A stretch of DNA of 64,000 nucleotides from Deltaproteobacteria bacterium (GTDB lineage Bacteria; Myxococcota_A; UBA796; CAJQPC01): assembly GCA_016717595.1 (NCBI GenBank), contig JADKFE010000008.1, positions 1-64,000 on the forward strand, read 5' to 3'. Below the pieces are notes generated by a model. The model saw only the letters and a program-made list of their open reading frames with translations. It searched no databases and was not told the DNA's origin. Below are positions 50,031 to 61,800 of this stretch, piece after piece. The stretch's first letter is position 1. Each line of letters begins with the position of its first letter. Made by a program: the position numbers and the translations under genes.

Positions 50031-53000
50031 TCCCCACCGGCGCGGGCGCCCAGCACGCGGCGGGCGAAACCCCGCAGCCAAGCGCCCTTCTCTCCGCCCA
50101 CGGCGGGGCGGTGCCCTTGGCGCACGGCCTCACGGAAGGCCAAGACCTCGGCGCAGGGGGCGGGGTGCTCCTCCAAGACCTGCCACAACGCGGCGTCTTC
50201 TTCGCTGACCTGGGCCTCGGCCGCCCAGGCGCGGGCGCGGGCGGCGAAGGCCAGGTCACCGGCGTGAGGGGTCTCGACGGCGTTGTCGGGGCCTAAGGCG
50301 TTGATCGCGTCGAGCACCCGGCGTTTGCGCTCGCCGTAGTGGCTCGCGGCGAGCTCCTCGGGCAAGATCGGCCGACCGAGGAAGATCGTCTGTTGGCCGT
50401 GGTTCAGGGGCAGCTCGATGCGCCGGTCGAGGGGCTCCCCCGGCAGGCCGCCGACAAAGCGGACGGGCACGATCGGCGCGCCGACGTTTAAGGCGAGGTC
50501 GATGAACGCCCCGCTCATCTTTAAGACGGGGGTGCGGCACTCCAAGGAGCGGGTGCCCTCGACGTGCACCATCACCGAGCGCTCCCCGGCGGCCATCTCC
50601 GCGGCGAGCTCCTGAATGATGGCGGGCAAAGAGGCCTTGTCGTCACGATCGAAGTAGGTGATCACCTGGGGATCGACCACGCCGGGCCAGGTGAAACACT
50701 CACGGATGAGGTCGCCGAGCCACGAGGCGCGGTGCTCGGCTTTGGCGAGGGTGACCGTGGGCAAGGCGTTCAGCGCGCTGGCGAGCACAGAGAACAAGAG
50801 GCTCTCTACGCCCACCTGGTGGTTCGCGAGGTAGAGCAGAGGCCGCCCCCGAAGCTGGGCGTGCGCCTGGGGATCCTGCACGATCACACCGCGCACATAC
50901 CGGCGGATGAGGCCGTAGTACAGATCTTCTACCGGCCAGCGGCCGAGGTCAAACCGCGCCGACCAGTAGCGCTCTACGGGGCCGAGCTGAAGCGCCGGGG
51001 GGCCGGTCACCGACGCCGCGGCGCCCTCGGGGCTCACCTGAACCTCGACGGGGTACAGGCTCAGCGGGTAGCCCGCCCAGGCCACGCCGCCATCACGCAC
51101 GTTCACCTCAGCGGGGTGAACCTTGAGCCGCCGGGCGAGGGCCTCTCGGGCGGCGACGGCGACCAGGACGTGGTCCTCGGAGGCGCGCTCCTCGGGCGTC
51201 AAGGCGTAGAGGGAGGCGATGGTGCCCGGCAGCCAGTCGGACTGGCGGTAGGCGGCGCGCTCCACGGCGACCCCTTCAGCACCCTCGACGCCGAGGCCCG
51301 CGCCCTCCACAAAGGCACGATCCCGCAGGAACGCCGCGCGCTCCTCAGGCGCCATCCGACCCAGAGGGCCCTTGGGGAACAGCGCCTCGATGAGCCGCAG
51401 CTCGGCGAGCACCACCGCGCCCTGGATGAGCTGCAGGTCGACCGCGACGAAGCGCCCGCCGGGCTGAACCCCGGCGAAGCGAGCCTCAACCCGCAACATC
51501 CCCGCTCGCGGCAGCTCAGCGTACAGACGAAGGCCGGGGATGATCGCCGGGTAAGCCACCACGTCATCGCCGAGCTCAGGCGCCCAGCGGCTCAGGCGAT
51601 CGTGGGGGATGCCGTGGGTCATCACGTCGAGGAGGCCTTGGCCCAGGGCACCTTGGGGCACGGTGATCTTGGCGGCGTCTACCCACGCGCTGCTGCCCCG
51701 ATCGCCGATGATCAGTCGGGTGACGCCTTGGAAGGCCGGGCCGTGGAACAGCGCGCCGGTGGCGTACAGATCCGGGGCCTCGTCCCCCTCAACGCTGCCC
51801 CAGGCAGGCGGGGCCTCAAACCGCTCCTGGCGCAGAATGACCGCGCCCGAGGCGTAGGGGCCGTGCTCATCGGAGAGCGTGACCTCGGCGCGCTCCCAGC
51901 GGCCGCCGATCTCGGCCTGGACTGTGCGGGGTCCATCGAGCACCATCCAACGACGCACCCGCACGTCCTCCAAGGCCGCGACGAGGCGGCCCTCGGACTG
52001 GCCCAAGGCCGCGGCGGCGAGCTGGTCGACCATGCTCATCATCGGCAAGGCCGGCAGCGTGAAGGTGGGGCGGTGATCGCCGAGCCACACGTCCTGGGCG
52101 GGATCGAGGGTGAGCGTGAAGCGGGGGTGGTGCAGCGCGCCGGAGACGATGCGCATCCCGAAGTTTTTGCCCTCGTAGATCCGTTTTCCGTCTACCCACA
52201 GGCTCGCGTCGGCCAGCACATACGGCCCGCGCTCGTCTCGGCCGACCTCGATGACGTCGAGGGTGCTGGAGATGAGCTTGTTCGTGGGGACCACCTGACC
52301 CCGGTATTTCCACGAGATCGCCCGGCCGATCGCCAAGGGCTCAAACCGTGGGGCCTCGATGCCCTCGGCCATGCCGCGATGCAGCATGAACACCTGGAGG
52401 AGCTGAACGAAGGCCTCTAAGCCCAAGGAGCCGGGCTGCACGGGATCTTGGAAGAAGTGGGCCTTGAAGAACCACTCCTTGGGATCGACGTCTTTCTCGC
52501 CGCGCAGGCGCCCGAGGCCCTTCGCGCCGCCCTCGTCCCAGATGCCCACACGGTCGAGCATGAGCAGCATCGGGCCGGGCAGGCGGGGCTCGGCGGCGCA
52601 GAAACGCGCGGGGCGGCGACGGAGATCGACGCTGATCGGGGCGGCGTCGGTGAGGAGCGCCTTTTGTTCGGGGCTCGACGGCAGGCCGATCTGGTTCTCC
52701 AAGGCCACCTTGGGGAAGAAGCCGAACACCGTGTCCATGGTGTAGACCCGCTCGTCGCCGAGCAGACAGACCACCTTAAACGACTGAATGATCATGCCGC
52801 CGGACATCGAGACGTTCGTGATCTTCACCTGGGTGCGTAAGGAGCCGCAGCCGGGGGTGAGCTCTCTGTGCCAGGTGGCCGTGCCGTCGAGGTTGCGGAA
52901 GTAGAGGTCCAGATCCGTCGTGCGGGCGCTGCCGACGAAGCTCGCCAGCCAGCCGCAGGGCTGCAGCGCGGCCTCCAGCAGCACCGCGAAGGGCATCGAC

Positions 53001-56000
53001 GGGCAGCCGTTCTGGTCGAAGTACCACACCCGCTCGGGGATGTCGTACTCAAGCTCAATCTCGGCGCCGGGCTGGCACACGCCGATGGGGCCGTTGATCT
53101 TGGAGACCCGCGACATGAAGTGATACGGCGGGCCGGGCAGCCGCGCGACCTTCCGTGTGCTGTCGAACACCTCGTACATCGGGCCGAAGGCGAGGCTGGG
53201 GCGGCCCCAGGCGCAGGCCATGAGCGAGGCGTAGTCGAAGTGAAAGCCGTCGATGACCGCGTGAGGGCCGTCGTGGCCGTGATCTTTGAGCAGATGGGTC
53301 CAGCGGGCGAGGGGCCAGTCGGGCACCAGACGTAGGCCCATGCGGCGGCAGTGGAAGGCCTTGAGGCCGTCCACCGTACACAGAAGATCGGCCCAGAGCG
53401 TCGGGAAGGGGCCGTCGTGGACCTCCTCGACGAACAGCTCGTAGACCAGCTCTTGGCTCGTCGGGGTCACCTGGCCGCGGCAGCGCAGGTTGTAGGTCTC
53501 CCCGGTGACCGGCTCAAAACGCCACCCGTCACGGTCAAGGGTGTAGCCCAAGGCCGCCACATAGAGCGCCATCGCCTGCAGGCAGCCGTCAAACATCAGC
53601 GTGCCGGGCATACACGGGTCGTTGTGGAAGTGGCCCTTAAAGAACCAGTCGTCGGGGCGGATGCGGTCCACCGCGCGCAGATAACCCCGGCCCCAGGGCC
53701 CACCCTTGGGATCGAGGTGTGTGACCTCCTCCAAGAACAGCATCCGGCCGCCCTGGATCGTCGGCGGGGAGCTGTGGGTCTCGCCGCGCTCGTAGCCCGG
53801 GCCAAAACACTCGACCATCCGGCCTTCAGAGAAGGCGTGGAGCTGGGCGCCGCTGAGCTGACCGCGCACAGACTTCACCGCCGGGGGATCTACCCGGCAG
53901 CCGGGCAAGGCCGGGGCCGTGGCGGCGTCCCAGAGCACACCCATCGACTCGGCGAGCTCTTGTTTGGTGAAGAAGCCCGCCTGACCACGGCGCACGGTGA
54001 GCATGAGCTCGCCGTCGATGCGGCAGTCGTAATGGAAGAAGAACAGACGCACCGCGCCCTGGTTGGCGTGGCCATCGACGTGAATGTCGTAGCGCAGCGT
54101 CTCGCCGGGGCGGGGCAGGCTGCGGTGGTACGTCAGCTCACAGCCGAGGAGGCGGTAGGCGCGCTCTCCTTGGTTGAGCATGTCGACGCCGAGGTACGAG
54201 ATGAGCAGGAGGTCGGCTTGGCCCGACTCAATCAGCACGCCCGGGGGCATCCGGCCGCCGTGGAGGTACCAGGTCTGCGAGCCGACGTCCGTCTCCGTCC
54301 AGATGGTGCCGGTGCCCATCGAGAGGGGCTCAGCGTCGATCCCGGTCACGCGGTCACAGAGCAAAAGCGGCGGCGTCGGCATCCGGACCTGCACGCTGTA
54401 GCCGTCTTGAGGCACAAACTCGGGGCCGAACACCGCCGAGATCGTGTCGTGGGACATGTGCTCAAGCTGCTCGCGGTTGATCCGAAGGCCAGGCAAGCGG
54501 TCGTTGTTGACGTGGACCTTGGCCGGGGCGGCGGTGAGCTCGGCCTTGGCGGCGGGGGCCTCGACCTTAGGAGCTGCGGGCGGCTTCACGGGGGTGATGA
54601 CCGGCGCGGCGGCGACGGGCGCGGCGGGAATCGGCGCCGCGGGCGCGGCAGGAATCGGCGCCACAGGAGCGGGCGCGGCGGGAGCAGGAGGCACGGCGAC
54701 CGGCGCGGCGACCGGAGCAGAGGGCGCGCTGTGCGTCGGCGCCGTCGTCGTGAGGCTCGGCGACGGGGTGTTCACGAGGCCCGGCGCGACGCCCGCGAAG
54801 CCCAAAAACAGCGCCTCGGCCTGGGCGGCCCGCAGCGCCATGAACTGTGAATGAACGTCCGCCTGCTGGCGCAAGAAGTCGGCCTGAACCTGAGCCACTC
54901 GGGCGCTCTGCATCGCCACGACGGTCGCCGGGGTCCACACGCCGGGAGGCAAGGTCATCGGCGCTTGCTGCGTCGCAACAACCGGGGCCGCGGGGGCTTG
55001 AGGCGCCGCGGCGACCTGAGCGACATGCTGAGCCTCGACGCGCGGTGAGGTGCTCACGACGGGCGAGCCATGCTGCGTCGCAACAACCTGAGGTGCGCTC
55101 GACGCGGAGGGCGCCGACCCGCCCAAGATCGGCGGCAGCGTCGGCGCTGGGGCCATGAACCCACCTTCAGCGGGAGGCGCGAAGGGGCGAACGGCGACGG
55201 GGACGACGGAGGGAGCGGCGGAGAGAGGAGGCAAGACGACCTCGGGAGAGTGCGCGGCGACGCGGACGGTCGGACCGACGAGGCGGGGAGCGGGGCTCGG
55301 CGCGCAGGACCGCAGACGGTCGCGCCAGGCGAGAAGGTTCACCGGTTGGCCAGCAGCCCAGAGGGTCGCGGCGACGAGGGCGGCTTGTTGGAGGGGATCT
55401 TGACCCCGCCGGTCATACGAGACGACGACGTGGGGCGCGTCCCCCAAGATCTCGCGGATCCACCGGGCGCAGAGGTCGCGGGGGCCGTGCTCAACGAAGA
55501 TGCGGGCGCCGTCGGCGTAGGCTTGGCGAACCAGCGCGGGCCAGTCCACCGTGCGGCGGGACTGGTTGAGGATGGCCTCGGCGTTGGCCTCAGCGGTGGG
55601 CGCATAGGCCCCGCCGACGCCGGCGCTGTAAAAACGCACGTCGGGGCGTGGGGCGCTCGGGCGAAGGTGCAAAGCACGCCACTGTGCGGCCACCTGCTCA
55701 AGCTCGGGGCAGTGCACCACCAGCGGATAAACGACGGGCTGGGCGACGACGCCGAGCCTCTGGACGACACGGTCCAGCGCGTCAGGCGCCCCGGCGATCA
55801 CGCAGTCGTTGGGGCTGTTGATCAAGGTGAGGTGCGCCCGGGGTTCATTGTGCAGCGCAGCACGCACAGACTCCGCCGACGCGGCGACAGCGCGCACGTC
55901 CCAGACCGGCGCGGACTCTCCCCAAGCCTGGGCCACGGCGGACATCGGGCCGCCCAAGGCCTCGGTGAACAGGCCGCTCGTGAGCGTGTCACGGGCGAGC

Positions 56001-58822
56001 CCGGCGGCGTCGGACCACACCCCAAACGCCAACAGCGCGTTGGACTCGCCGGAGCAATACCCCAAGGCGACCTGGGGCTTGAGGCCGAGCAGCTCAAGGC
56101 TCAGGCGCGCGTGGGCCTGGATGAGCGTCGAGGCGCCCCAGAGTTTCTCTAAGACTGTGCGGGGTTGATCGAGCAGGCGCTCAGCGCCGCCCAGACCGAC
56201 GGAGAAGATCGACTCGTCAAACAGCTCGGGCAAGGCGAGGCGGAGGCCCTGGCCCATGCCGTCGTATGAGGGCCCGGGGGCGGTGAACACCGCGGCGAGC
56301 TGGCCCTCGACGGGGCGCTCAAACATCACCGCGCCAGACGGCAAGGCGCCACCGGACTGAAGCGCCCGGCGAACACCGGCTTTGAGCGCCACAAGCTCGG
56401 CGTCTGTGCGGCTCACCAAGGCCAGGCGGGCGGGGCCGTCCCCTCCCCCGTCACCGTCGAGGGCGCGGAGCAGACCGGCGCGGTCGGCGGCGGCGAAGCC
56501 TGTGACCACGGGGGCGTCCGGGGCATACCCACGGCGTCTTGGCGGGGCGCCGAGGACCACCCGCGCCGGGGGCGCGTCGAGCACAGGCACCGAGACCTCG
56601 ACCCGCGCGGCCCGCGACGGGCGACCTTCACCAAGGCCGGCCTCAATGGCCAAAGCAGCGGCGGCGAGCTGCACCAGACCTTCAGCGGCGTGGGCGCGGG
56701 GGGTGGCGGCGCGGGGTGCTTTGGCCTCGGCGAGCCCTTGGCTGCCCTCGATCGTGCAGATCACCCGGCCATCGCCGACGTCATCGCTGCGACGCAGCAC
56801 CAACACCACCGCCGCGTCGCCGCTCAGCGCGCCGTCGGGGGCGGCGACACCCAGCGCGGCGAGGGCGGCGAGGTGTACGGGCTCATCGCTGAGATCGACG
56901 GCGCCGACCACGGCGAGATCCAGCTCACCCGCCTGCAGCGCCCGCACGGCGAGGTGCATGGCGTCTAAGCCCGAGCGCTCCTCAGACGAGATCGTGAAGC
57001 CCGGCCCCGCGAGGTCAAACTGGCCGCTGAGCCGGTTCGCGGGGATGTTGGGCATGGTGCCGAGCACCCCGGCGGCGTCCAGCGCGGGCAAGACGCCGTC
57101 TTGGGCCGCCGTCACCGCGGCGGCGTCACTTACGCCCAGGGCCTCAAACCAGCCCGGCAGGCGCCAGCGCATGCCATAGCGGGCGACTTCAGCGTCAACG
57201 CCCATGCCGATGAACACCCCGGCGCGCTCGCGGGGGCGCTCCCCGAGGCTCGACAGCGCGTCAAAGGTGGCGCGGAGGAGCAGGGTCTGTTGGCCCAAGC
57301 AGCGCTTGAGGTCGTTCGGCGGGGTGCGTAGGCCCGTGAGCGGCAGCTCCACCTCAACGGCGCGGTGGGCGACCCGCTCCCCGGCGGCGGCGCGCAAGAG
57401 CGGCGCCTCCCCCAAGGCCGGGCCGACGGCGGCGCCGATGGCGACCACGGCGACCTTGGGTTTGGGCGTCACGACGCTCGGCGCCGAGACCGGCCGCGCC
57501 GCCGGGCCGAGGTACTCCTCGACGAGCAGGTGCGCGTTGTTGCCGCCGAACCCAAACGCGCTCACCGCCGCGCGCCGCGGGCCAGCGCTGGGCCAGTCCT
57601 CCAGCGCGCGCAGCAGGCGAAACGGGCCGCCGTCGAGGGCGGGGTTGGGCACATCGACATGCAGGGTGGGCGGGCGCTGTTTGGCCTTCATCGCCGCGAG
57701 CACCTTGATCAGCCCCGCCGCCCCAGCCGCCGTGATCAGGTGGCCCATGTTTGACTTGAGCGAGCCGATGGGCAGGCCCGACTGTGCGCCATAGACCTGG
57801 GCCATGCTGCCGAGCTCGGTGGCGTCGCCGACGCTCGTGCCCGTGGCGTGGCACTCGATCAACGACACATCCGCGGGGCTGAGCCCGGCCTCGTCAAAGG
57901 CCAGACGCATCGCCCGGGCCTGGCCCTCTTGGGTGGGCACGAGCAGGCCACGACCGCGGCCGTCGTTGGAGAGGCCGACACCACGAATGACGCCGAGGAT
58001 CGGGTCGCCGTCACGCTCGGCGTCGTCGAGGCGCTTGAGCGCGAGCACGGCGGCGCCTTCAGCGGGCATGAGGCCGTCGGCGTCCCGGTGAAAGGGGCGG
58101 CTGCGACCGGACTTGCTCAGGGCTTGCAGCGCGCAGAAGCCGACGTGGATGAACAGATCGTCGGCGCGGTTGACCGCACCGGCCAAGGCGAGGTCGAGCT
58201 CACCGTCACGGAGGCGATCACAGGCGATCTTGATCGCGTACAGCGCGCTGGCGCAGGCGGCGTCGAGGCAGAGGGCGCCGCCGTCAAGCGCCAAGGCTCG
58301 GGCGACGTGGGCCGCGGGCAGGCCCGAATGAAAGCGGCGCTCGGCCTGGGCGGCGTGGTGCTCGGGCTGGAGCAAGGCTTGGTGACCGCCGCGCTCTAAC
58401 CACACCCGCTCGGCGTAGCGGCTCAGGCCCTCGCTGGGGAAGCTCAGGTTTCCGAACACCCCGCCCGCGCGCTGGCCCTCACGACGCACACCCCGCAAGG
58501 CGTCTCTGCTGCAATGCAGCAACCACAGAACGAGAGGATCCCAGCCCGACACTTCTTGCTGCGACGCAGCAAAGCCGCTGGGGTCGAAGACCTGCTCAAA
58601 GCCGCTGACGTAGCCGCCGCGGGTGGACCAGGCGCGCTCGGCCTGGGGATGGCCCGACGTGGTGGTGATGAGGTGCGGCGGCACCCCCCAGCGGCCTTGG
58701 CGGACTTCAGTGATGAGGTCGTCGCCACGGGCGACACGCTCCCAGAGGGCCTGGGGAGAGAGCGCGCCGGGCAAGGCGCAGCCCTGGCCAACGACGGCGA
58801 TGGGCGCAGCGGCGGACGACAT
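50024..58822 (-). CDS. pfa3: PUFA synthase subunit Pfa3 (KS-CLF-AT-DH-DH-DH'-AGPAT)
   Basis: A 2932-residue multidomain protein. The KS domain (about 1-450) has active-site Cys190 in CLDAACASALYAIK, plus HATGTSVGD and GHLITAAGAAG. The chain-length-factor-like domain (about 455-810) has SSEERSGLDAM in place of the active Cys. The AT domain (about 840-1150) has GYCSGESNAL around 921. A Pro/Ala-rich linker spans about 1200-1470. FabA-like hot-dog dehydratases follow, with GHFHNDPCMPGT near 1730 and AHFFQDPVQPGS near 2130, and another hot-dog region near 2360 (FHGPAFQGV). The C-terminal acyltransferase (about 2640-2880) has LANHQVGVES and VHVEGTRSL. The AGPAT end defines the terrestrial-myxobacterial type. 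GGAG precedes ATG 58822; pfa2 ends 17 bases upstream. Confidence 0.92.
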   Translation of the reverse strand: MSSAAAPIAVVGQGCALPGALSPQALWERVARGDDLITEVRQGRWGVPPHLITTTSGHPQAERAWSTRGGYVSGFEQVFDPSGFAASQQEVSGWDPLVLWLLHCSRDALRGVRREGQRAGGVFGNLSFPSEGLSRYAERVWLERGGHQALLQPEHHAAQAERRFHSGLPAAHVARALALDGGALCLDAACASALYAIKIACDRLRDGELDLALAGAVNRADDLFIHVGFCALQALSKSGRSRPFHRDADGLMPAEGAAVLALKRLDDAERDGDPILGVIRGVGLSNDGRGRGLLVPTQEGQARAMRLAFDEAGLSPADVSLIECHATGTSVGDATELGSMAQVYGAQSGLPIGSLKSNMGHLITAAGAAGLIKVLAAMKAKQRPPTLHVDVPNPALDGGPFRLLRALEDWPSAGPRRAAVSAFGFGGNNAHLLVEEYLGPAARPVSAPSVVTPKPKVAVVAIGAAVGPALGEAPLLRAAAGERVAHRAVEVELPLTGLRTPPNDLKRCLGQQTLLLRATFDALSSLGERPRERAGVFIGMGVDAEVARYGMRWRLPGWFEALGVSDAAAVTAAQDGVLPALDAAGVLGTMPNIPANRLSGQFDLAGPGFTISSEERSGLDAMHLAVRALQAGELDLAVVGAVDLSDEPVHLAALAALGVAAPDGALSGDAAVVLVLRRSDDVGDGRVICTIEGSQGLAEAKAPRAATPRAHAAEGLVQLAAAALAIEAGLGEGRPSRAARVEVSVPVLDAPPARVVLGAPPRRRGYAPDAPVVTGFAAADRAGLLRALDGDGGGDGPARLALVSRTDAELVALKAGVRRALQSGGALPSGAVMFERPVEGQLAAVFTAPGPSYDGMGQGLRLALPELFDESIFSVGLGGAERLLDQPRTVLEKLWGASTLIQAHARLSLELLGLKPQVALGYCSGESNALLAFGVWSDAAGLARDTLTSGLFTEALGGPMSAVAQAWGESAPVWDVRAVAASAESVRAALHNEPRAHLTLINSPNDCVIAGAPDALDRVVQRLGVVAQPVVYPLVVHCPELEQVAAQWRALHLRPSAPRPDVRFYSAGVGGAYAPTAEANAEAILNQSRRTVDWPALVRQAYADGARIFVEHGPRDLCARWIREILGDAPHVVVSYDRRGQDPLQQAALVAATLWAAGQPVNLLAWRDRLRSCAPSPAPRLVGPTVRVAAHSPEVVLPPLSAAPSVVPVAVRPFAPPAEGGFMAPAPTLPPILGGSAPSASSAPQVVATQHGSPVVSTSPRVEAQHVAQVAAAPQAPAAPVVATQQAPMTLPPGVWTPATVVAMQSARVAQVQADFLRQQADVHSQFMALRAAQAEALFLGFAGVAPGLVNTPSPSLTTTAPTHSAPSAPVAAPVAVPPAPAAPAPVAPIPAAPAAPIPAAPVAAAPVITPVKPPAAPKVEAPAAKAELTAAPAKVHVNNDRLPGLRINREQLEHMSHDTISAVFGPEFVPQDGYSVQVRMPTPPLLLCDRVTGIDAEPLSMGTGTIWTETDVGSQTWYLHGGRMPPGVLIESGQADLLLISYLGVDMLNQGERAYRLLGCELTYHRSLPRPGETLRYDIHVDGHANQGAVRLFFFHYDCRIDGELMLTVRRGQAGFFTKQELAESMGVLWDAATAPALPGCRVDPPAVKSVRGQLSGAQLHAFSEGRMVECFGPGYERGETHSSPPTIQGGRMLFLEEVTHLDPKGGPWGRGYLRAVDRIRPDDWFFKGHFHNDPCMPGTLMFDGCLQAMALYVAALGYTLDRDGWRFEPVTGETYNLRCRGQVTPTSQELVYELFVEEVHDGPFPTLWADLLCTVDGLKAFHCRRMGLRLVPDWPLARWTHLLKDHGHDGPHAVIDGFHFDYASLMACAWGRPSLAFGPMYEVFDSTRKVARLPGPPYHFMSRVSKINGPIGVCQPGAEIELEYDIPERVWYFDQNGCPSMPFAVLLEAALQPCGWLASFVGSARTTDLDLYFRNLDGTATWHRELTPGCGSLRTQVKITNVSMSGGMIIQSFKVVCLLGDERVYTMDTVFGFFPKVALENQIGLPSSPEQKALLTDAAPISVDLRRRPARFCAAEPRLPGPMLLMLDRVGIWDEGGAKGLGRLRGEKDVDPKEWFFKAHFFQDPVQPGSLGLEAFVQLLQVFMLHRGMAEGIEAPRFEPLAIGRAISWKYRGQVVPTNKLISSTLDVIEVGRDERGPYVLADASLWVDGKRIYEGKNFGMRIVSGALHHPRFTLTLDPAQDVWLGDHRPTFTLPALPMMSMVDQLAAAALGQSEGRLVAALEDVRVRRWMVLDGPRTVQAEIGGRWERAEVTLSDEHGPYASGAVILRQERFEAPPAWGSVEGDEAPDLYATGALFHGPAFQGVTRLIIGDRGSSAWVDAAKITVPQGALGQGLLDVMTHGIPHDRLSRWAPELGDDVVAYPAIIPGLRLYAELPRAGMLRVEARFAGVQPGGRFVAVDLQLIQGAVVLAELRLIEALFPKGPLGRMAPEERAAFLRDRAFVEGAGLGVEGAEGVAVERAAYRQSDWLPGTIASLYALTPEERASEDHVLVAVAAREALARRLKVHPAEVNVRDGGVAWAGYPLSLYPVEVQVSPEGAAASVTGPPALQLGPVERYWSARFDLGRWPVEDLYYGLIRRYVRGVIVQDPQAHAQLRGRPLLYLANHQVGVESLLFSVLASALNALPTVTLAKAEHRASWLGDLIRECFTWPGVVDPQVITYFDRDDKASLPAIIQELAAEMAAGERSVMVHVEGTRSLECRTPVLKMSGAFIDLALNVGAPIVPVRFVGGLPGEPLDRRIELPLNHGQQTIFLGRPILPEELAASHYGERKRRVLDAINALGPDNAVETPHAGDLAFAARARAWAAEAQVSEEDAALWQVLEEHPAPCAEVLAFREAVRQGHRPAVGGEKGAWLRGFARRVLGARAGGEE

Positions 58823-58839
58823 CTCTCGCTCCGGGAGGC

Positions 58840-61800
58840 TCAGGACGGCAGCAGGTGGGTCTCAACCCCGGTGAGCTCGGCGACGAGGCGCCCGGCGGCG
58901 TCGGTCAGGCGGATGTCGGAGACGGCGCGGCTGCGCTCGACGACACGGCTGGACAGCTCCACCTGCATGAGGCCCTCGGGGGCGCCGTCCATGTAGGACT
59001 TGTACTCACCAAACGACGTAGGCAAGGAGCGCCCGCCGAGCACACGGCGCGACCACAACAGCGCGAGCTGCAGGCCGCCGTCCAAGGCCGCGGCGTCGGT
59101 CACCCAACCTTCAGCCCCCCAGCCCTGGGCGCTGACCCCGGCCACAGACGCCCGGGTGCCCGCGTCGCTCACGCCGTCGAGGCCACGGATGACCTGGAAG
59201 TCGGGGCCGTGGAACAGCACGTCGCCGTAGAGCGCGTGGGGCCAGGCCTCCAGCGTGCGGGTGAGGCCCGAGGGCGCGCTGGGCGCGGGGTAAGCCGAGG
59301 CCATCACCGCCTCGCCGCGGTAATGCACCGCTCCGGTGGCGCCACGAAGCTCAACGGCGAGCACGGCGCCGTCGCCGTTGTGAAGTTTGCGGGTGATCAC
59401 CGTGAGCCACTCCCCGCGCTGGAAGTCGCTGAGACGAACGCCCTTGAGCACCTTCACCGCCCGGCAGCCCACAAACGTAAACTCCGGCGCGCTCATCTGG
59501 GCGGCGCGGGCGAACCACTCCAAGGCCAGCACCACGGGCACCACGGGCACACCCTGGATGCTGTGATCTTGCAGGTAGGGGTGGGACGCGGCGCTGACGA
59601 ACACGTCGTAGCGGCGCTCGGTGGGGGCCTCGGTGGGCAAGAGCGCCTCGGCGCGGGGGGCGCCGCCCATGACCACGTCCACCTCATCGGCCGCCCCGGC
59701 GATGACCTCCCGGGCGAAGAGCTCGGCGCCGCCATCCAAGGGGATCAGCGGCACACCCGCCGCCTCAAACCGCGCCTTGAGCGCCGGGGTGACCATGCCG
59801 CCCTCCCAGGGGCCCCAGCCGAGGCTCTTCCACAGAACGCCGGGGCGGCGCCGGGACTCGGCGAGGGCCACGGTGTTGAGCGTCTGGTTCGCCATGGCGT
59901 AGTCACACTGGCCGGCGTTGCCGCAGCGCCCGGCGACGGACGAGAACAGGCAGACCATGGTGAGCGGGTCGTTCGCCGTGGCGGCGAGGAGCGCGTTGAG
60001 CCCGGCGACCTTGGTGTCAAACACCCGCTGGAACTGGTCGTCGGTCTTCTCGGCGATGAGCTTGTCGGCGATGACGCCGGCGCCGTGCACGAGGCCGGTG
60101 ATCGGCCCGAGGCTGCGGCGAACCTCAGCCAAGGCCACAGAGAGCCGGGCCGCATCGTTCACGTCGGCGGCGATGTACACCGCCCGGGCCCCGGCGGCGT
60201 GGATCGCCTGGAGCGTCGATTGAACCTCACGGTTGGCGAGGATCTTGCTCAGGCGGCTGTTGATCAGCGCCGGGCTCACCTTCTCCCCGGACGCGGCGGC
60301 GGCGGCGAGGAGCGCGCGCTTGAGGTTGGCCTCGCCCTCGATCCCTACGACGGCGGCGGGCTCGTCCTCCAGCGCCGTGCGACCCAAGAGCGCGAAGGCG
60401 CAGCGGGCGCGGCGAGCCAAGGCGATGAGGCAGGCCGCGGTGACCCCGCGGGCGCCGCCGGTGGCGACGATGACCGAGCGAGCGTCCACACGAACGGGGC
60501 CGGGCTGGATGGCCCGGGCGGGCACGCTCTCCAGAACCAGGCGGCGGCCATCGGCGGCGAGGCCGACGTCACGGTCGGGGCCGCCGGTGAACAGCTCCCG
60601 CTCGATGGCCTCGGCGACGGCGTCCGCGGCGCGTCCACCCAGCTCAACGTCGAGGCCCTTCACCCCAGCGAGGGGCCACTCGATCCCGGCGGTCCTGCTC
60701 AGACCCACGAGCCCGCCGGAGAGCGCGCGCGTGAGGTCTGAGCAGGACAGCCCGAAGTCGGCGCCCGTGTCTTGGGTGGTGACGAACACGCCGCCTTGGG
60801 CGGAGAGCCGCGGGGCGAGCCCGCGGGCGATCCGGAAGGCGAGGCCCTGGGCGGCCAGCGCGGCGGCCGCGTTGGCGAAGGGCCCGAGGCCGTGCAGCAG
60901 CACGGCCCCTTTGGCGTCGGCGGGGAGGTCGTTGCCGACAACGACGGCGAGGCCGCGCGACCGAAGCCGCGCGGCGAGGGCCTCGGCGACCCCGTGCCCA
61001 TCGGGGGTGAGCAGCAGGCTGCCCTCCCCCGACAAGCCGGAGACGCCGAAGCCCGGGCCGGGCCGCGCGACGGCCTTGGTGGCGTAGCGGCCCAGGCGAG
61101 GATCCGCCGCCTCACCGCCCTTGGCGTCCGCCGCGCCAGAGGTGGAGGGCTTGCCGCCGCCACCGCCGCCGCCGTTCGGGTCATCCGAGGGCCCGCCGAG
61201 CTGCTCCCGCAGGTAGGCGACGATCTGGCCGAGCGTCCGCAGGTTCGCCATGGCGCCAGCGTCCACCTCGGGCAAGGACGGCGCCTTCGTGCGCATCGCC
61301 GAGAGGATCTCCACCCGTTTGATGCTGTCGATGCCCAGGTCGCTCTCAAGGCCCATGTCGAGGTTCAACATCTCGGCGGGGTAGCCGGTCTTGTCGGCCA
61401 CGACGGACATGAGCAGCGACTCAACATCCACCGCGGACGTCGCCTTCGGGGCCGCCACAGGAGCCGCCGCCACAGGAGCCGGAGCCGCGCCGCCGAGCTG
61501 CTCGCGCAGGTAGCCGACGATCTGGCCCAGCGTCCGCAGGTTCGCCATCGCGCCAGCGTCGACCTCAGGCAACGACGGCGCCTTCGTGCGCATCGCCGAG
61601 AGGATCTCCACCCGCTTGATGCTGTCGATGCCCAGGTCGCTCTCAAGCCCCATGTCGAGGTTGAGCATCTCCGAGGGGTAGCCGGTCTTCTCGGCCACCA
61701 CCGCCATCAGCAAGGACTCCACGTCCACAGCGGCCGAGGCCTTCGGGGCCGCAGGAGCCGCGACGGTCGCCGCCACAGGCGCGGAGCCGCCGAGCTGCTC

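Noticed and set aside
50564..52420. A 618-codon plus-strand open frame inside pfa3
   Set aside because: Antisense of a well-supported multidomain protein, His/Gly/Arg-rich, with no recognisable motif.
58855..60741. A 628-codon plus-strand open frame inside pfa2
   Set aside because: Antisense of the KR and DH domains, of biased composition, with no start signal.
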